From contig JBANAY010000003.1 in the NCBI GenBank assembly GCA_037952775.1, forward strand, positions 18,538,001 through 18,602,000: a DNA stretch of 64,000 nt, read 5' to 3'. Shown piece after piece: positions 34,595 through 47,168 of this stretch. The translations under genes and the position numbers were made by a program. Positions within the stretch are counted from its first letter, which is position 1; every line of letters begins with the position of its first letter. This stretch comes from Clonostachys chloroleuca. Taxonomy: Eukaryota; Ascomycota; Sordariomycetes; Hypocreales; Bionectriaceae. The notes beneath the pieces were generated by a model that was not told the origin of the DNA, did no database searches, and saw only the letters and a list, made by a program, of their open reading frames with translations.

Positions 34595-35745
34595 GTTGCG
34601 AGGAGAAGAGGTTTGTGAGGATTTACGGAGTTAGACATGATTTGTATTGCCCACGCAGCGGTTTGGAGTTTGAGTATAGACTAGAGGCATTGGACGATAG
34701 TTGCATGTGATTGGATATACCTATTTGGGGCATTTTTGTTTTAGCAGGATAGAGTAATGCGAATCTCATGGCGTTGTTTTCATCCACCTTGTTTGTCCTA
34801 TGGTCTGGAGGTTAAGATTATTACCTTTAGGGTGATGCTGTAGATCAAGTTTCATTTGAGCTTGCAACATGATTAAGACGTCAGTTGGACGGAAATACGG
34901 CAGCATCAGACTCGAATGGCGACTTGCATGGCTGAATAATATCATACGGCTTTATTAATCCACATGTGACACAGACCCGGAATCACGGAGCCGTGCCGAT
35001 AAATCCAGGCTTCAGTTACACGGAGTGAACGGGGAAGTTGTCAAGTCCCCGCCGGGTTATTTCCGCCAAATGAATGACGAGCTGGATCTCTAGATAACGA
35101 CGAAAAAAAATACAAGTACGTGATCCGGTTTCGGTACAGTTCTATCGTGAATTTGAGTCACGCCGAAGATTCAATCTCAGTGCAGGGGCGAGCTGTTCCA
35201 CCGACGAGTAGCATCGTGAGCGATGATCCTCCTCTAGAAACCGGGTAGACTCACTTCCTGTAGTTCGCAAATTGCCAGATGAGGCAAACGCTGAGTAAAC
35301 TGGCTTGGTAAGTATGAACAGGCATTACGACTAGCCTGGAAAAGAATGGAGATGGGCCCTCGCTCTTCGCGCCTCCGACCTCGTCCCATAGATAATAAGT
35401 CCGAGCAGGGGTATGACGCAGGGTGTTATCATTGAATATTTTTTACTGTTGACGACAGACGTGATATGTCAACTGTCCCTCGTTAAAATATGGTAAATGT
35501 CAGCATTTCGCTGGGTCTTTGTAGATATATCTCTGCAATGCTCCCGAGTCCAGCCCAATGAGGTGACAGGTCAATCTTGCTCCCAACTCCAGTGTGATGA
35601 TATATTCTTAAGCGCAGCCAGCACCTCATCACCATATATCACAATTCTCTAGATTAGGACTTGCGAGTCTCCCAATCCTTGACCAAGATCTCTCTCCATC
35701 ATTCACCGCAACTGCGGGGAGACCCCAGAGAATAAACTAGCGACA
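34595..35745. other. Intergenic, glucanase 3' end to MFS 5' end
   Basis: About 1.15 kb, AT-rich in its first half. TATA-like sequences (GATATATTC near 35598 and CATATATC near 35633) lie 110-150 bases before the MFS start and may be its core promoter. Confidence 0.45.
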
Positions 35746-38170
35746 ATGGAGAATGATACAGAGAAGGGAGTCCCTAGCTCCAGGAATTCGCTATCTGACG
35801 AAGCGCGCAACTCCAACACAGAGCTCGAGTTCGCGCCAATCCGCTCAGTAAAAGGGGCCCAGCTTTCGAGACCGACGTCACAGCAGAGCTCGGCGTCTCA
35901 TTCGATCACCCGAGTGCGTTCACAGAATGGATATGGAGTCTCCGATGATACCTCTGAGAAGGATGAGCCCGCCGGGGACAGCCCCGGCAACGATGAAGAC
36001 GACGCCTTTTTGGTGGGATGGGATGGAGGCGACAGTGACCCGCTGTGTCCTCGCAGCTTCAATGTAGCGCGCAAGTGGTTGATAGTATCCATTGTGTCTA
36101 GCGCTAGTTTCTGCGTGTAAGTTGCTTCGCGTTCACGGGCAGGCGGATAACCAGTGATTTGGTTTGTGCTAGTATATATGGTACAAGTCAGTACTGACCA
36201 AGAAAATAGGACAAGCGCCAGTTCGATCTACACGTCGACATACCAGCAGATGGAGGCAGAGTTCGGCAACTCGAGAATCGTCTCAGTCCTGGGTCTGTCC
36301 ACGTTTGTTCTGGGCATCGCTCTGGGACCCATGTTCTTCAGTCCTCTGAGTGAGTTCTATGGCCGGCGGCCCATCTACTTGGTCGCATGGTCTCTCTATG
36401 TCATCTGGATCATCCCGCAAGCCGTGGCTAAGAATGTTGCGACCATGATTGTTTGCCGTTTCTTGGATGGCTTCGCCGGTAGCACGTTCCTGGCTGTCTC
36501 TGGAGGTACAGTCGGCGATTTGTTTACCAGAGAACAGCTCCAGGTCCCCATGGCCGTATTTTCCATCGCGCCGTTCCTTGGTCCCTGCGTTGGGCCATTG
36601 CTCGGTGGCTTCATCAATTACAACACGCACTGGCGTTGGACATACTACGTTCTATTGATATGGGGGTTTGTTTTATTATTGGCTATCGTGTTTCTATGCC
36701 CTGAGACATACCGTAGGTCTCACTCCTCGTTCTTTGAAGGCTTTCCGAATCACTGTGGGACAATATCACCAAGGTGCGACACTTACTGACCTCTACAACA
36801 GACCCCATTATCCTAAAGAAGAAGGCGCAGATGCTTCGAAAGAAGACCAATGACGAGCGCTGGGTTGCACCTACGGAGAGGACGAAGAAGTCGGTCCTAG
36901 CAGCAGTCGGCCGATCACTGCTCCGACCCTTCCAGCTATTGATATTCGAATTCATGGTGCTGAGCCTCTGCATCTACTCAGCCATTCTCCTCGGAATCCT
37001 TTACCTCTTCTTTGGTGCCTTCCCCCTTGTCTTCGGGACCATCTACCAGTTCAACCTGTGGCAAATCGGCCTGTCGTTCATGGGGATAGGAGCCGGTTTG
37101 CTGGTTGGTATAGGCACTGACCCCGTGTGGCACCGCGTCAGAAGCAGCCTCATGCGCAGGCTCGAAGCGGAGACGGGAATCCAGGGGGCGAGCGAGCCTG
37201 AATTCCGCTTGCCACCTGCTATCGCCGGTGCGCTCCTCGTGCCCGCCGGGATCTTCATGTTTGGGTGGTCTGTCTATCCGTGGGTGCATTGGATCGTCCC
37301 CATTATTGGATCGGCCATTTTTGGAACCGGGTGAGTACCGAAAAGGAGCAGATGCTCTCTGTCCTCCAATCCCAACAATCCCAACATTTCTCTTACACGG
37401 CATATGGATGCACCTTGGGGGTGGGGAGATCGTGGAGGCGCTCGGTGTGTATGAGTGTGTATCAGTGCAGCGATCCTCGTGTGTTGCGTGTGTGATGTCG
37501 TGTGTAATCCTTCAAAGCAAGATCCAATCTATTGGACAGGCAGCTTTGGGCAGAACTGCATGGCGTCTGACTTACACGAGGAGCCGTTAGTCAGGCCTTT
37601 GTCATTGCACTTTGTATTCTACTGTCATGCCCTTCTTACACCCCCAGCCCTTGCACAGAACTCGACACAGAAGAGAGAGCATTGATGGCTAACTGCAAGA
37701 ATCCGTTGGAATAGAGTCATCTTGGTGTTTACAGGGATCTTTACCTTTCTTGTAAGTATTTATCTTGTTCCTCTCTCGCTCTGGATAGTCGGCCTAGACT
37801 CACACCCCATCACCATATCGTTCACTTTCCGAATTCTAGTGCTGACCACGACGTGATAGGTGGACGCATACCCCCAATCTGCAGCGAGCGCACTGGCTGC
37901 CAATGCCTTTGTACGATGTACTTTTGCAGGTGAGTGTTCCCATCTTGTGGTGAGGCGCACACCACTGGCTTGAGAGTGGGGTAAGCTGATCTGAGTCGTC
38001 CGGCCATAGCTGCATTCCCCTTGTTTGGAAACCAAATGTACGTAGCCCTGGGCAATCACTGGGCAACCTCGCTGCTCGCCTTTCTCACCGTGGCAATGCT
38101 GCCGTTCCCGTACATCTTCTTCAAGTACGGCAAGAGGCTTCGACGCAGGAGCCGCTACGCCAAGTCGTAA
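35746..38170 (+). CDS. MFS multidrug-type transporter (DHA1-like)
   Basis: Exons 35746-36116, 36210-36712, 36802-37330, 37715-37751, 37860-37929 and 38010-38170 give 556 aa. It is a plasma-membrane proton antiporter of the 12-helix drug/polyamine group; the substrate cannot be read. The cytoplasmic N-terminus (about 1-108) is Ser/Glu/Asp-rich, ending DPLCPRSFNVARKW, typical of the Flr1/Tpo-like branch. Motif A-like PLSEFYGRRPIYL lies between TM2 and TM3, FLDGFAGSTFLAVSGG in TM4 and APFLGPCVGPLLGGFI is the antiporter motif C in TM5. The loop after TM6 is basic. TM10-11 and DAYPQSAASALAANAFVR fit the family. Intron 3 (37331-37714) is 384 nt, far longer than the others, and GT-rich. Intron joints agree in phase throughout. 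Confidence 0.9.
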
Positions 38171-41100
38171 GCTGGGATTCCAGGCCCAGCCTGCATCCGC
38201 AGGAGAGGAGCAATAGACCATATTCAGCGGCGGAGAGCGTCCGCTGATCTGTTACAAAAGGGACGCCACCTCATCGGCCCAGACACCACACTGGGCTAAG
38301 GCGAGTAGGACAGCTTGGAGATACGAGGGGATAGGAAAGTCATGCCGAGGACTTGCAATCCTTACCGGAGAGAAGGAGGAGAGGAAGGGGGGAAGAAGGC
38401 CAGGTGAGGTGGGTGTGGACGGGCGTGCGGTTGCATCAGAAAGCAGCTGCCATTGCGCTGCTGTGTGCGATATCCCAGCTAAAGCCTGACGCGGATTTGC
38501 ACCGGTCAGCCTTGGGGAAGCACAGCGCGAGCCATGTGCGAAGATCTCGATGTTGAGATTGAGTACTCGGCACAGTACGCTGAGGCTGAGCCCGAGGGAC
38601 CACACCAGGGGACGACAGCCGGGTGGTGAGGGGCCAGGCTGATGATGGGCAGGAGAACGGGCTGGGGGTGATGTGACACGGCCTGCAGCCAGCCTGCAAT
38701 GCCGCACAGCTGTCGAGATGAACCTAGTCGATTAGTGGTAATGGAGCAATTCGAAGAGTACGCCGTCCTGCCCCGTTGCTATCGTCCAACCTCCTACCTA
38801 GCGGTATATAAGTACGCTGACATTGATGCGCGGTGCATGTTAGCGAGCTGGAGCTGCCTTAGCTCTGGGGGCGGACGTGGATAGTTCCCACCCCGCCATT
38901 ATAGCCCCTCTCTCCCAGACCACTGGATTGGGTATTCCGTGACATGATCGCTCGTACATGGGGAGATGGAGATGGAGATGGGACTGCGCGGCGATGGACG
39001 TCCGTGCACGCACTCTCACATGACATGATTCTCATCACAGGCCGCCTTGGAGGGATGGGCTTGCAGGGGGTGCGCAGGAGGAGACCGACGGCGCCAGCTC
39101 ACTGGTGGCTGGGAAAAGTTTGAAACATGCTCTTTGCTCTGTGGACTGCATCAATTGCGATGGATGTGTGTATTTTGCACTTTGCTGCCGGCACCTCGGT
39201 TATTATCACAGACCAAACCAAGATGGTAATCTATCCTAAAATAACCTCACATACGAATACGCATGCATGCCTGCAAGTAAGAGGCAATACAGCCCTGCAC
39301 ATGATGACAACTTTTATTTTTTTTGCCCATTTCAGCCCCATGTTAAATAATTGTCTAATATTTCGCACGTACATCGCCGCCTCCCGTCTCCAGCCGATGG
39401 CGCAAGTGCAGCCAATCAGTTGCACGTAGGAAACAAAACAAGGGGAAGGCCGCGAGTGTGGGGGCAGGAAGGTCTCTTGCCCATGAATTCGGTCGAAGCG
39501 GAGCATAATGGCGACTGCCCATGTTCTGCTTCGTCTGGGATTGTCTGAATTTTTCTCACCGCCGGCCCGGGACAGACTCGCGGCGGGATCGCAACGGTTC
39601 TACAGATGGGATGTTGACATGGCCATGACTAGATCTGCCGGGCATGGTCGCGTCACTGGCTAGCACGGAGCTTCCCTCTGTCCCTACATTAGCGAGAATC
39701 ACGTCGGCCTGGCTGGGTCAATTGGTGCATCGCGCATCCATGCGCCAGTGTCTGCTATTCGCTGCTAGTCGCAGTGTCTGTCCAGCACAGCACAACACAT
39801 CCGGCGGGGCCAGGCGGGCTGCGTTGTTCTGATGAGGGGTCTAGTCTCGGCTACCTCCAGCTCGGTGTAGCCTTGCTCGTGTGGGCATGTCCTGTCTACC
39901 TGGAGGACCGGCTCGGGCCAATGGGCACCCTCTCTGTCGCCTCCCCAAGCCCACCCCAAACCGGTGAAAGCCCCGCAGCAAAAGCTTGGCGCTGGGGCTG
40001 GTCGAGGTCGTAGGCCATTGGGTCGTTCATGCCTGCACGCACAGTTCAGTTGGCGCCTTCCTGGGCCACTGCTGGTCAATGTAGGTAAGCAGCAGCTGCA
40101 TCAGGTTGCTTCTGATGTACATCGGCCGCGGGTGGTCTGGGCTTTTTTAGCCTCTTACACTTCCTTTCTCAAAATCGTTGAGCAATCGGCTCCTGTGAGA
40201 ACTCACATGTCCCAAGCCCCGATTTCGCTTTCTGCACATCCCATCCTCTGCTTCCGTTGCGAGACCAGAGACCTCCGCGGCTCTACCATCCAGGCGACCA
40301 CCCCCCAGTGAACTGTGACGTTGCCGGTCCTGCCCTCACCCAGAGTGAACAGTCATCGGCGCCCACCCGAACCCATTCTTCGGCCTAGACCCCCGAAAAG
40401 GTGCCCATCATCGACGCAGCGTTTACACGCGACATATGTAGATCAATCGACCAAGTCCACATCCAGACTGCGACCGAGCCCTCACATTACATCGGCGACG
40501 AGAGAGGCAACGTCTCGATATAGCCTGCAGAGCTCTCCAGCCTTGCCAACGTCCTTCACATTGGACTCGGACGCCGCATTCTGAAGGGAGGGCTTAGGCC
40601 CTTGCTGTCGCTTCCTGGGCTTGCGCCAAACCAGACGGCTTGCGTATTGACCACCCATTCCATGTCCCCGTCGTCGCCGCATGTACTATTTCTTCGCAGT
40701 TGCTCGTCACACAACCTGAACGCCTCATTGTGCCGTCCAAGACGAGCTCATTGGCCAGAGGACCTTGCGGAGAATACAATACGAGTCGCCTCCAAGACAA
40801 TCTCACCTACAGCCGGCAGAGGCTGATCTTGCCCGCGTCGCCGTCCGCCACCCCTGTCCTGGTTACGGCCGCCGACAGCAAGCTGCACTTTGTCACATAC
40901 GTTTTATTGCATCGCTCACCGACAGCGCTCAGCCGCTCTGCAACTCGAGACGATCAGCGAAAAGAGGCGCCCCTAGCGACCAAATCTGAGCCCTCAATTC
41001 CACACCGTATGCTCCGGGGCGTCTCAAGCCGCATTGGGCACCCATCCAGGACCTGCGTCGAGGTTGCCATATCAGGGTCCCACAATCCTTGCTCTGCAGT

Positions 41101-41341
41101 GTTACAGAGGCGCACGTAGTGTAGCGTCTCCAAAGCTGTTGGAGGGGGTGCGGAGGTACCTCGCACAATCCTGGGGATAGCGACGACATCGCCGCCGCCG
41201 TCGTGCAAAATAGATTGAGATTGGGAGCACAGCAGGACTGGCGGGGATCCAGGCCCTCTTTTAGCTGGTTGCGTTATCAGGTTGGGCTCTTCCCGCTCGG
41301 TCAGACAGTCGCCTTGAGAACTATAAAAACCCGACGGCAAG
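38171..41341. other. 3.2 kb gene-poor region upstream of acuK-like gene
   Basis: No open frame resembles a known family. A TATATAAG near 38805 has no gene after it. A GGAGAT triplet repeat sits near 38970. The last kilobase before 41342 probably holds a long acuK leader. Confidence 0.45.
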
Positions 41342-43530
41342 ATGCCTTCAGGTATAGATGACCATATTACTGAGATCTCAGATCCCATGTCTGAGAACGA
41401 GGACGAGTCTGAGATATACAACAGAGACGAGGACAAGATGGCGGAGAGTAGCAACACCGATAGCAACGGTGCGGTCAAGAAGAAGTATGATCCTAAGGAT
41501 CCTTCGAGACCCAGGCGCAAGAAGGCAAGGCGGGCATGCTTTGCTTGTCAACGTGCCCATCTCACCTGTGGTAAGTTTCCATGGGCTGTCAAAACCTCCC
41601 CCCTCTTCCCTACTTTCATTTCACAAGCCTCTTGAGTTCACCCAGATTTACCACTTTCCACAATCCCACATTTTCTCACATCAGTCATTCTGTCTTGAGC
41701 GATACTGAGAGCGAGGTATAGGAGATGAGAGGCCGTGCCAAAGATGCATCAAGCGCGGACTTGGTGACGCTTGCCAGGATGGCGTTCGTAAGAAAGCCAA
41801 GTACCTCCACGATGCCCCGCCAGAGGCTCTCAGGCCAGTCCTAGGTCCTACCTACAATCCCAGCACGACTTCCACCCGACCACCAAACCAGCGCCAGAAC
41901 TCGAGCAATTCAGACAACGCCATGTCAACTGGGGCCGCCAGCGGTACCTTCTTTTCTCAGGCCAGCGGGTCGACTTTCCCCGTGTATCCAACCGGAACGC
42001 AAACATCCGTAGGGATGTCTGATGGGTTCCCATTTGGGCCACAAGCCTCACCAGCGACAGCAACCTTCACTGGGGCGCCCAATAGTAATCCGCCAATAGA
42101 GGGTCTAATGGCAACGAACACGATGGACTTCAATGCGCTCTTTGACCCTAGCAACCCTGCGCTGTACAACTTTGACCTGGAGGGTCTCAACTTTGGCAGC
42201 CAGTATGCGGGTTGGGAGTTTGGTATCCTCAACAAGATGGGTCTAGGTGCCGAGACTCCTCCTCGCGAGAATTCTCTATCGCAGACGCCTACGAATGAGT
42301 ATGCTGCGGTGTTTGGCAATGGATCGAACCACACCTATGATGGATTGATGGGTGGAGACTTCACGGGAGTTGACCAGAACGCGACCATTTACAACCAAGG
42401 AAACCTCCAACACGGGCTGCCTCATGCCTACGCAATTGCTGCTGGGCCTACTAGCCTTGCTAGCCCAAGCACGGAGACCACAGCAAGCCCGCAAGCCCCT
42501 GGTGGCGTGGGTGACGGGTCACCAACACCAACACATTTGGCCAACATCAATATGGTGTCGGCGGCTCATCGTATGAAGCCGAAAGGAAACAAGTCCAGCC
42601 AGACAATCTTGGGTAAACGCCATCGTGATGCAGCATCCATTTACGAAAGTGTCAAGGAGCCATATCCTTATACAACAGGCTTCCACAACATGATTTCCGT
42701 CATGCGCAAGCGCCTCCCCCTCCCCAAGCTGCTACGTATTGCCAGGGCCTTCGGCGAGATTCGACCCTCGTTCATTGCTTCTACAAAGGATCTGACTCGT
42801 GAGGATCTCATCTTCATGGAGAAGTGCTTCCAGCGAACCCTGATCGAATTCGATGATTTCTTGCAGCATTGCTGTGCCCCGACCATTGTCTGCCGTCGGT
42901 CTGGAGAGGTTGCTGCCGTGAACAAGGAATTCACCGCACTAACTGGCTGGACCAAGGACGTTTTGCTGGGCAAGGAGCCCAACAAGTACGTGCCGGCGAA
43001 CCCAGTCACCAATGGCTCCTCCACTCCAGAAAACGATGCCGGCCAGCAAAGCAATGGCAACGGCGAGAACAATGCGGGTAGACCTCAACCCGTGTTTTTA
43101 GCAGAGCTGCTTGACGATGACAGCATCGTGGAGTTCTATAACGACTACTCGCTTTTGGCATTCGAAGACTCCCGAGGCAAGGTCCAAAGAAGCTGCCGCT
43201 TGCTTAAGTATAGGACACAAGAACAGTCTATTGTAAAGGAAGGCCCGCAGAAGGATCCTCGACTTGGCATGCTCAGCAATAGGGTCACAACAATCGACGG
43301 CGAACACGGAATATCAAGAATTGAACAAGATGGCAAGGTCAACTGCACATGTTGCTGGACCATCAAGCGCGATGTGTTTGATATTCCCATGATGATCATC
43401 ATCAACGTAAGTAAAACGAGTCACATCTCCCTATGTCGTTCGCCCCACAAATCAAGAACCATCTTAACACCAGAAATAGTTCTTGCCGAGATATTACCCC
43501 AATCAAGAGGTACAGCAATTGGCCGTGTAA
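41342..43530 (+). CDS. acuK: AcuK-type Zn2Cys6 activator of gluconeogenesis with PAS domain
   Basis: Exons 41342-41570, 41722-43406 and 43480-43530 give 654 aa. It is a nuclear transcription factor that, with AcuM, activates gluconeogenic and malic enzyme genes on acetate or other non-sugar carbon (known from Aspergillus). An acidic N-terminus and [21 protein letters not shown] begin the binuclear zinc cluster. It is completed across intron 1 by [15 protein letters not shown], giving C-x2-C-x6-C-x5-C-x2-C-x6-C. A Ser/Thr/Asn/Gly-rich middle (about 100-330) is followed by a helical block ([20 protein letters not shown]). A PAS-like domain at about 400-600 shows [21 protein letters not shown] and [11 protein letters not shown]. 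The end is [15 protein letters not shown]. The last exon is short and its acceptor less certain. Confidence 0.93.
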
Positions 43531-43995
43531 TGGCTGCTATTGGATACGATATGAAAAAAAAATGAGTGGTAAACTTTTTGGAAATTTCCACGGTGAAGCT
43601 TTATTTTGAAGATACAAGCGTTGCTTCAAGCCAAGTCGAGACAGGGATTTTCCGTCTTCAAGCGAAACATGAATAAATTGTGCACTCGTCTTACGCAAGA
43701 TAGGGATGGGCTGCAAGTTAAATAACTTTCGAAGCAAAAGATAACAGGTAACTACATAAGTGCTTGGGTTAGTACTGGAGGATAGGGACACATTCAAGGT
43801 CCATAGGGAGGCGTTGCAAATAGCAGCCTCGTTTGAGTTGATTGACAAAGGAATACGATTTCCGATTGCTTTGCGCCTTTTTCCCTCCCGTGCTCCTAAT
43901 TGTAGCTTTTATCCCTCGCTGCCTGCTATTCCCGCTTTCTCTAGATTCATCTAATATCCTATATCCTGGCTCTTTCATGCAAAACTGTACCCTGT
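43531..43995. other. Convergent 3' region of acuK and riboflavin kinase genes
   Basis: 465 bases without a gene; holds both 3' UTRs. Confidence 0.5.
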
Positions 43996-44719
43996 CTATA
44001 ACGGCTTAACCAGCCACTCGGCATCGAGCTTACCATCAACATCAGGACCATCCACGACGAGTCCCTTCTTGGGCGCCCAGGCTTCTCTAGCCAGTGAACT
44101 GCGCGTGACCTCGCAGTCAAAGTTGATGTCCTCGATCAGGGCATCGAGGCTCTTGTAGTCCTTCTCCTCCCGGATGAAACCCAAGATGAGCAGGCGCATG
44201 TGCGCGCCGTAGAAGTCCCCCGCGAACTTGTGGAGGATGTGCACCTCGGCGCTGCGGACCGTGTTCTTGTAGAAGGGGTTGTACCCGATGGACATGACCA
44301 TGGGGTAGACGCTCAGGCGCACACCGGGAGTCCCGTCCAGGTCCAGGGAGGCGTAGCCAAAGTAGACTCCCGAGGGGGTGGAGGAGATCCAGGGTGTGAT
44401 GGCGGCGTCAACCGGGAGGTTGGCGGTGGGGATCCCAAGCTGGAGAAGAGAATTGGTGGTTTGCGTTAATAGAAAGAACCGAGAGTTTATGGATGTGCCC
44501 CTCACCTCTTAATGGCGGGGTAGGACGAAAGGTGAGACATGATGCGTAGAAAAGGGGTTGTTGATGTGGGAAGGGAAGGGAAGGGGAAGTGAGGCTGTCT
44601 TTCTCACTCACCTCTTTGGACCCGCGGCCGAAGCCCGAGATGACCTTGCCCTCCATCTGGAGCGGATACGGGGCTTCGGGGCCGGCCTGATCGCCGACAA
44701 TGCTCGGGCGTCCAGCCAT
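43996..44719 (-). CDS. FMN1: Riboflavin kinase
   Basis: Exons 44719-44612 and 44439-43996 with a 172-nt intron give 183 aa, the usual size of the eukaryotic monofunctional enzyme. It phosphorylates riboflavin with ATP to FMN. The hallmark GFGRGSKELGIPTANLP spans the intron (nucleotide-binding loop with the conserved PTAN). Other family motifs are PSGVYFGYASL, VMSIGYNPFYKN, EVHILHKFAGDFYG with the catalytic Glu and LLILGFIREEKDYKSLDALIEDI. The start is the ATG of MAGRPSIVGDQAGP. The frame is open further upstream but the residues there are not conserved-looking. Confidence 0.93.
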
Positions 44720-45534
44720 GGCGGCGTGGCTCTGGTTTTTGGCTGTGTTAGTTATATTGAGTTTTCCGGTGCGGCGATGAGTGAGTGGATGTATATACAT
44801 ATATAAGCCCGTGTGAGCGGAAGGGATGAGTCACTGGCGGGAGGTCGGTCGGTCCCTGGGGGAAATCGGGCTCGCAGTTGCTGGCTCGGGGGCCCTCTAG
44901 GCGGGAACACAAGGGACGAGCTGGAGGGTGAGACAAAGGAGGTGAGGCTGGCGGTCTGTGGAACGAGGGAGCTGAGGGATGGACGAGCAATTGCTCGGAT
45001 TTCGGCTCACTGCCTTGTGCGAGGTATCTAGAGCGTTCCGCCTGGGTTTATCAGCAAATGGTGGGGTTCAATTGCGATAGAGGGATAGTCGTTGACTCGG
45101 GCACCAAGTGGAGGGGTAAGACAGAGAGGGGCAGCAGGGGGAGGCCGCTATTCAGTGCCAGTTATAGTGCTGGGGCCTGGACAGCCTGCGCTTTTATGTC
45201 GACTATATAAGTCGGGGCATTTCATGAAGAGATACTCCGATTCGTTTTAGAAAAAGGGTATGTCATTAGTTTTAGCATTATCTGTAGAAGCATATCGAAG
45301 TGATTATCCAGGCAGTTCAGTTCTCATCAGAGCTAATGCTACTCGCCGAGCCGAAATCGTTATTATCATCGCCTGTTGAATGCAGCCCTCTGATCGGATG
45401 AGCGTTGCCCATACGTGATGACCGCTATCGCGATCACCGGGTGATAAGGCACAGAGATAACTAGCGATAGCTGTAGGCAGATTACACCTAGCAATAACAA
45501 CACATCTCATACGAATCAACCCTATCTGGAGCTC
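44720..45534. other. Intergenic, riboflavin kinase 5' end to ULD gene 3' end
   Basis: 815 bases. A TATATAAG at 45204-45211 has no gene nearby on the plus strand. Nothing else is recognised. Confidence 0.45.
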
Positions 45535-46209
45535 TTAGGCGCAGCCGTTAGGCCCGGGCAGAGATTCAACGAGAATCCTTCCAATATCACCAGATGATTC
45601 TGTCGTCCAACTGCTTTGAGATTTTCTAACAACTTTGCTTCGGGGTCTTTTCTGCTCGCTTTGCCCTCTTTTGGACAATGGCAGCACTGCGCCCTTTTGC
45701 ATATTAGAGGGAGGGATACTTGGAGGAATTTCCTCCACCTTCGGTAGAGTTGTACGAGGATTAGAAGAATCGCTCGCAAACTTTGGCGGCGGCGGTGGCG
45801 GTGGAAGAAAACTTATTCTCCCCCTCTGGAATAGGCCACATGGTCATACGGATGCGCATCCCTGGCACGATTGCTCTCTCCCAGAACGCTGGTAGAATTA
45901 TTTCACCACTGGGTCCAATCAAGTCATAGTTGCCCTCCATCACATGAGGTCCGAAAGTCTTTACCTTCAGGAACGCCTCCGTGATCAAGCCATGGATCCC
46001 CTTAACAAGTCAGATAGGCAAGGTATATGGTGAGCATTTCTTGAACGCACCGCCCAAGTCGTAACCAGGCGAAACGGGAATTGAAACTTCCTCCCGACCG
46101 CATCCCTTAACCGTATTGGCAGATCAAGCTCGAATTTCAGCCCTTGGATCCCATCTACAAGAATTTTCAGATACTGGATATATGCTCTCGGGCAGGATGT
46201 TGATGTCAT
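45535..46209 (-). pseudogene. Fungal ubiquitin-like (ULD-type) domain protein, frameshifted
   Basis: Exon 1 is 46209-46051, the intron 50 nt (46050-46001), exon 2 46000-45535. The spliced product contains LPIRLRDAVGRKFQFPFRL, TEAFLKVKTFGPHVMEGNYD, LIGPSGEIILPAFWERAI and IRMTMWPIPE. This is the ubiquitin-like domain found in many filamentous-fungal proteins, some tied to NLR-like or heterokaryon-incompatibility architectures (family knowledge). After PEGENK the frame ends quickly (about CERFF), while the next frame reads a proline run (PPPPPPP) and a basic Ser-rich tail to a TAA at 45537-45535. Removing one T from the T4 run (A4 at 45808-45811 on the plus strand) joins them into about 207 aa. 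The N-terminus looks short, so the gene may be truncated. Function unknown. Confidence 0.6.
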
Positions 46210-46243
46210 TAGTCTTTACTTTAGCTTATCTGTGATAATTTGG

Positions 46244-46320
46244 AAGTTTGCGTGCGCCCAGGCACCTACCCAAAAGTTTGATAAAAGTTTGCGTGCGCCC
46301 AGGCACCTACCCAAAAGTTT
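46244..46320. repeat. Two tandem copies of a 36-bp unit, period 41 bp
   Basis: The unit starting AAGTTTGCGTGCGCCC occurs at 46244-46279 and again, identical, at 46285-46320. A 5-base spacer (GATAA) lies between them. The copies lie in the short region between the divergent ULD and coiled-coil genes, upstream of both. Confidence 0.85.
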
Positions 46321-46504
46321 ACCATCCAGTTCAGGAGCAACCTTGCCTACAAAACCCATATCCTCTCAACTTTTTTCTCAAGTTTTATTTTCTTCCTCGT
46401 CCATCTCTCAAACATTAGTGAGCAGCTCTACTTCGAATCAGTTTTCTTTACTCAGCTTTACTTTCCAGCAACACCGAAATTCTTTCATCAATTCTTTCAT
46501 CAAT

Positions 46505-47168
46505 ATGGTTGGCTCGGACTCTGCCCGCAGTGTGCCCTCGAACCCTGCCCGCAGTGTGCCATCGGTTTCGATGGCAGACGTCGATAACATCATTGCTTCA
46601 GCAGGGCTTAGAGGGTCTGGGAATCAACTTGATAATATTCAGAAGACGCTCAAGAACATTGTCGGGGAGATAGAGAAAGTCGATACCAAAATAGAGAAAG
46701 TTGATACTCAATCATCAGCAAATTTCCTGGAGATCAAGCAACAAATACAAGGATTGGATCAACGGCTTGCTCAATCAACTCTCTCAGCAAAGACTCGGTT
46801 TGTCTACTATTTGGAGTTGGATACTATTCTTTTACCTATAAACACTAACTTTATCGACATTAGGTCCAAAAATCACGAGAGAATGAAAGCGAACCAAGCA
46901 AAAATCATGCTTCATGCCGAAGCGACCTTACTCCCGCTACTTAATCCAGTGACTGGGCTCGAAATTCCATCCTTCCCATCAAATCTGGGTGATCTTTACT
47001 CGCTCGAGGGTATGTTCAGTAGTAATTTCATGGCAAAACGAGGCTAACTCATGGATTCTAGCATCCGAAATAGAGGAAATCCTCCAGATCCTCGATATCC
47101 AGACCGAGTCGAATGGCCTTACCACGCTTCGACAGGCTTTAAGGGTGGCTACCCTGGGCGCGCCGTAA
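46505..47168 (+). CDS. Small coiled-coil protein, lineage-specific
   Basis: Exons 46505-46797, 46864-47009 and 47062-47168 give 181 aa. Both introns have good GT/AG and CTAAC signals and the frame closes on a TAA. I recognise no family. The N-terminus carries an imprecise internal duplication (ARSVPSN then ARSVPSV). Residues 30-95 are heptad-like and charged (NIQKTLKNIVGEIEKVDTKI, EIKQQIQGLDQRL), predicting a coiled coil. The C-terminal part (LHAEATLLPLLNPVTGLEI, EIEEILQILDIQTESNGLT) looks helical and globular. The first intron is 66 nt and free of stops, so retention keeps the frame. It is divergent from the ULD gene across a 295-base region with a tandem repeat. Confidence 0.65.

Noticed and set aside
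45204..45211. TATATAAG as a core promoter
   Set aside because: No plus-strand gene follows within a kilobase; the nearest plus-strand gene starts at 46505.
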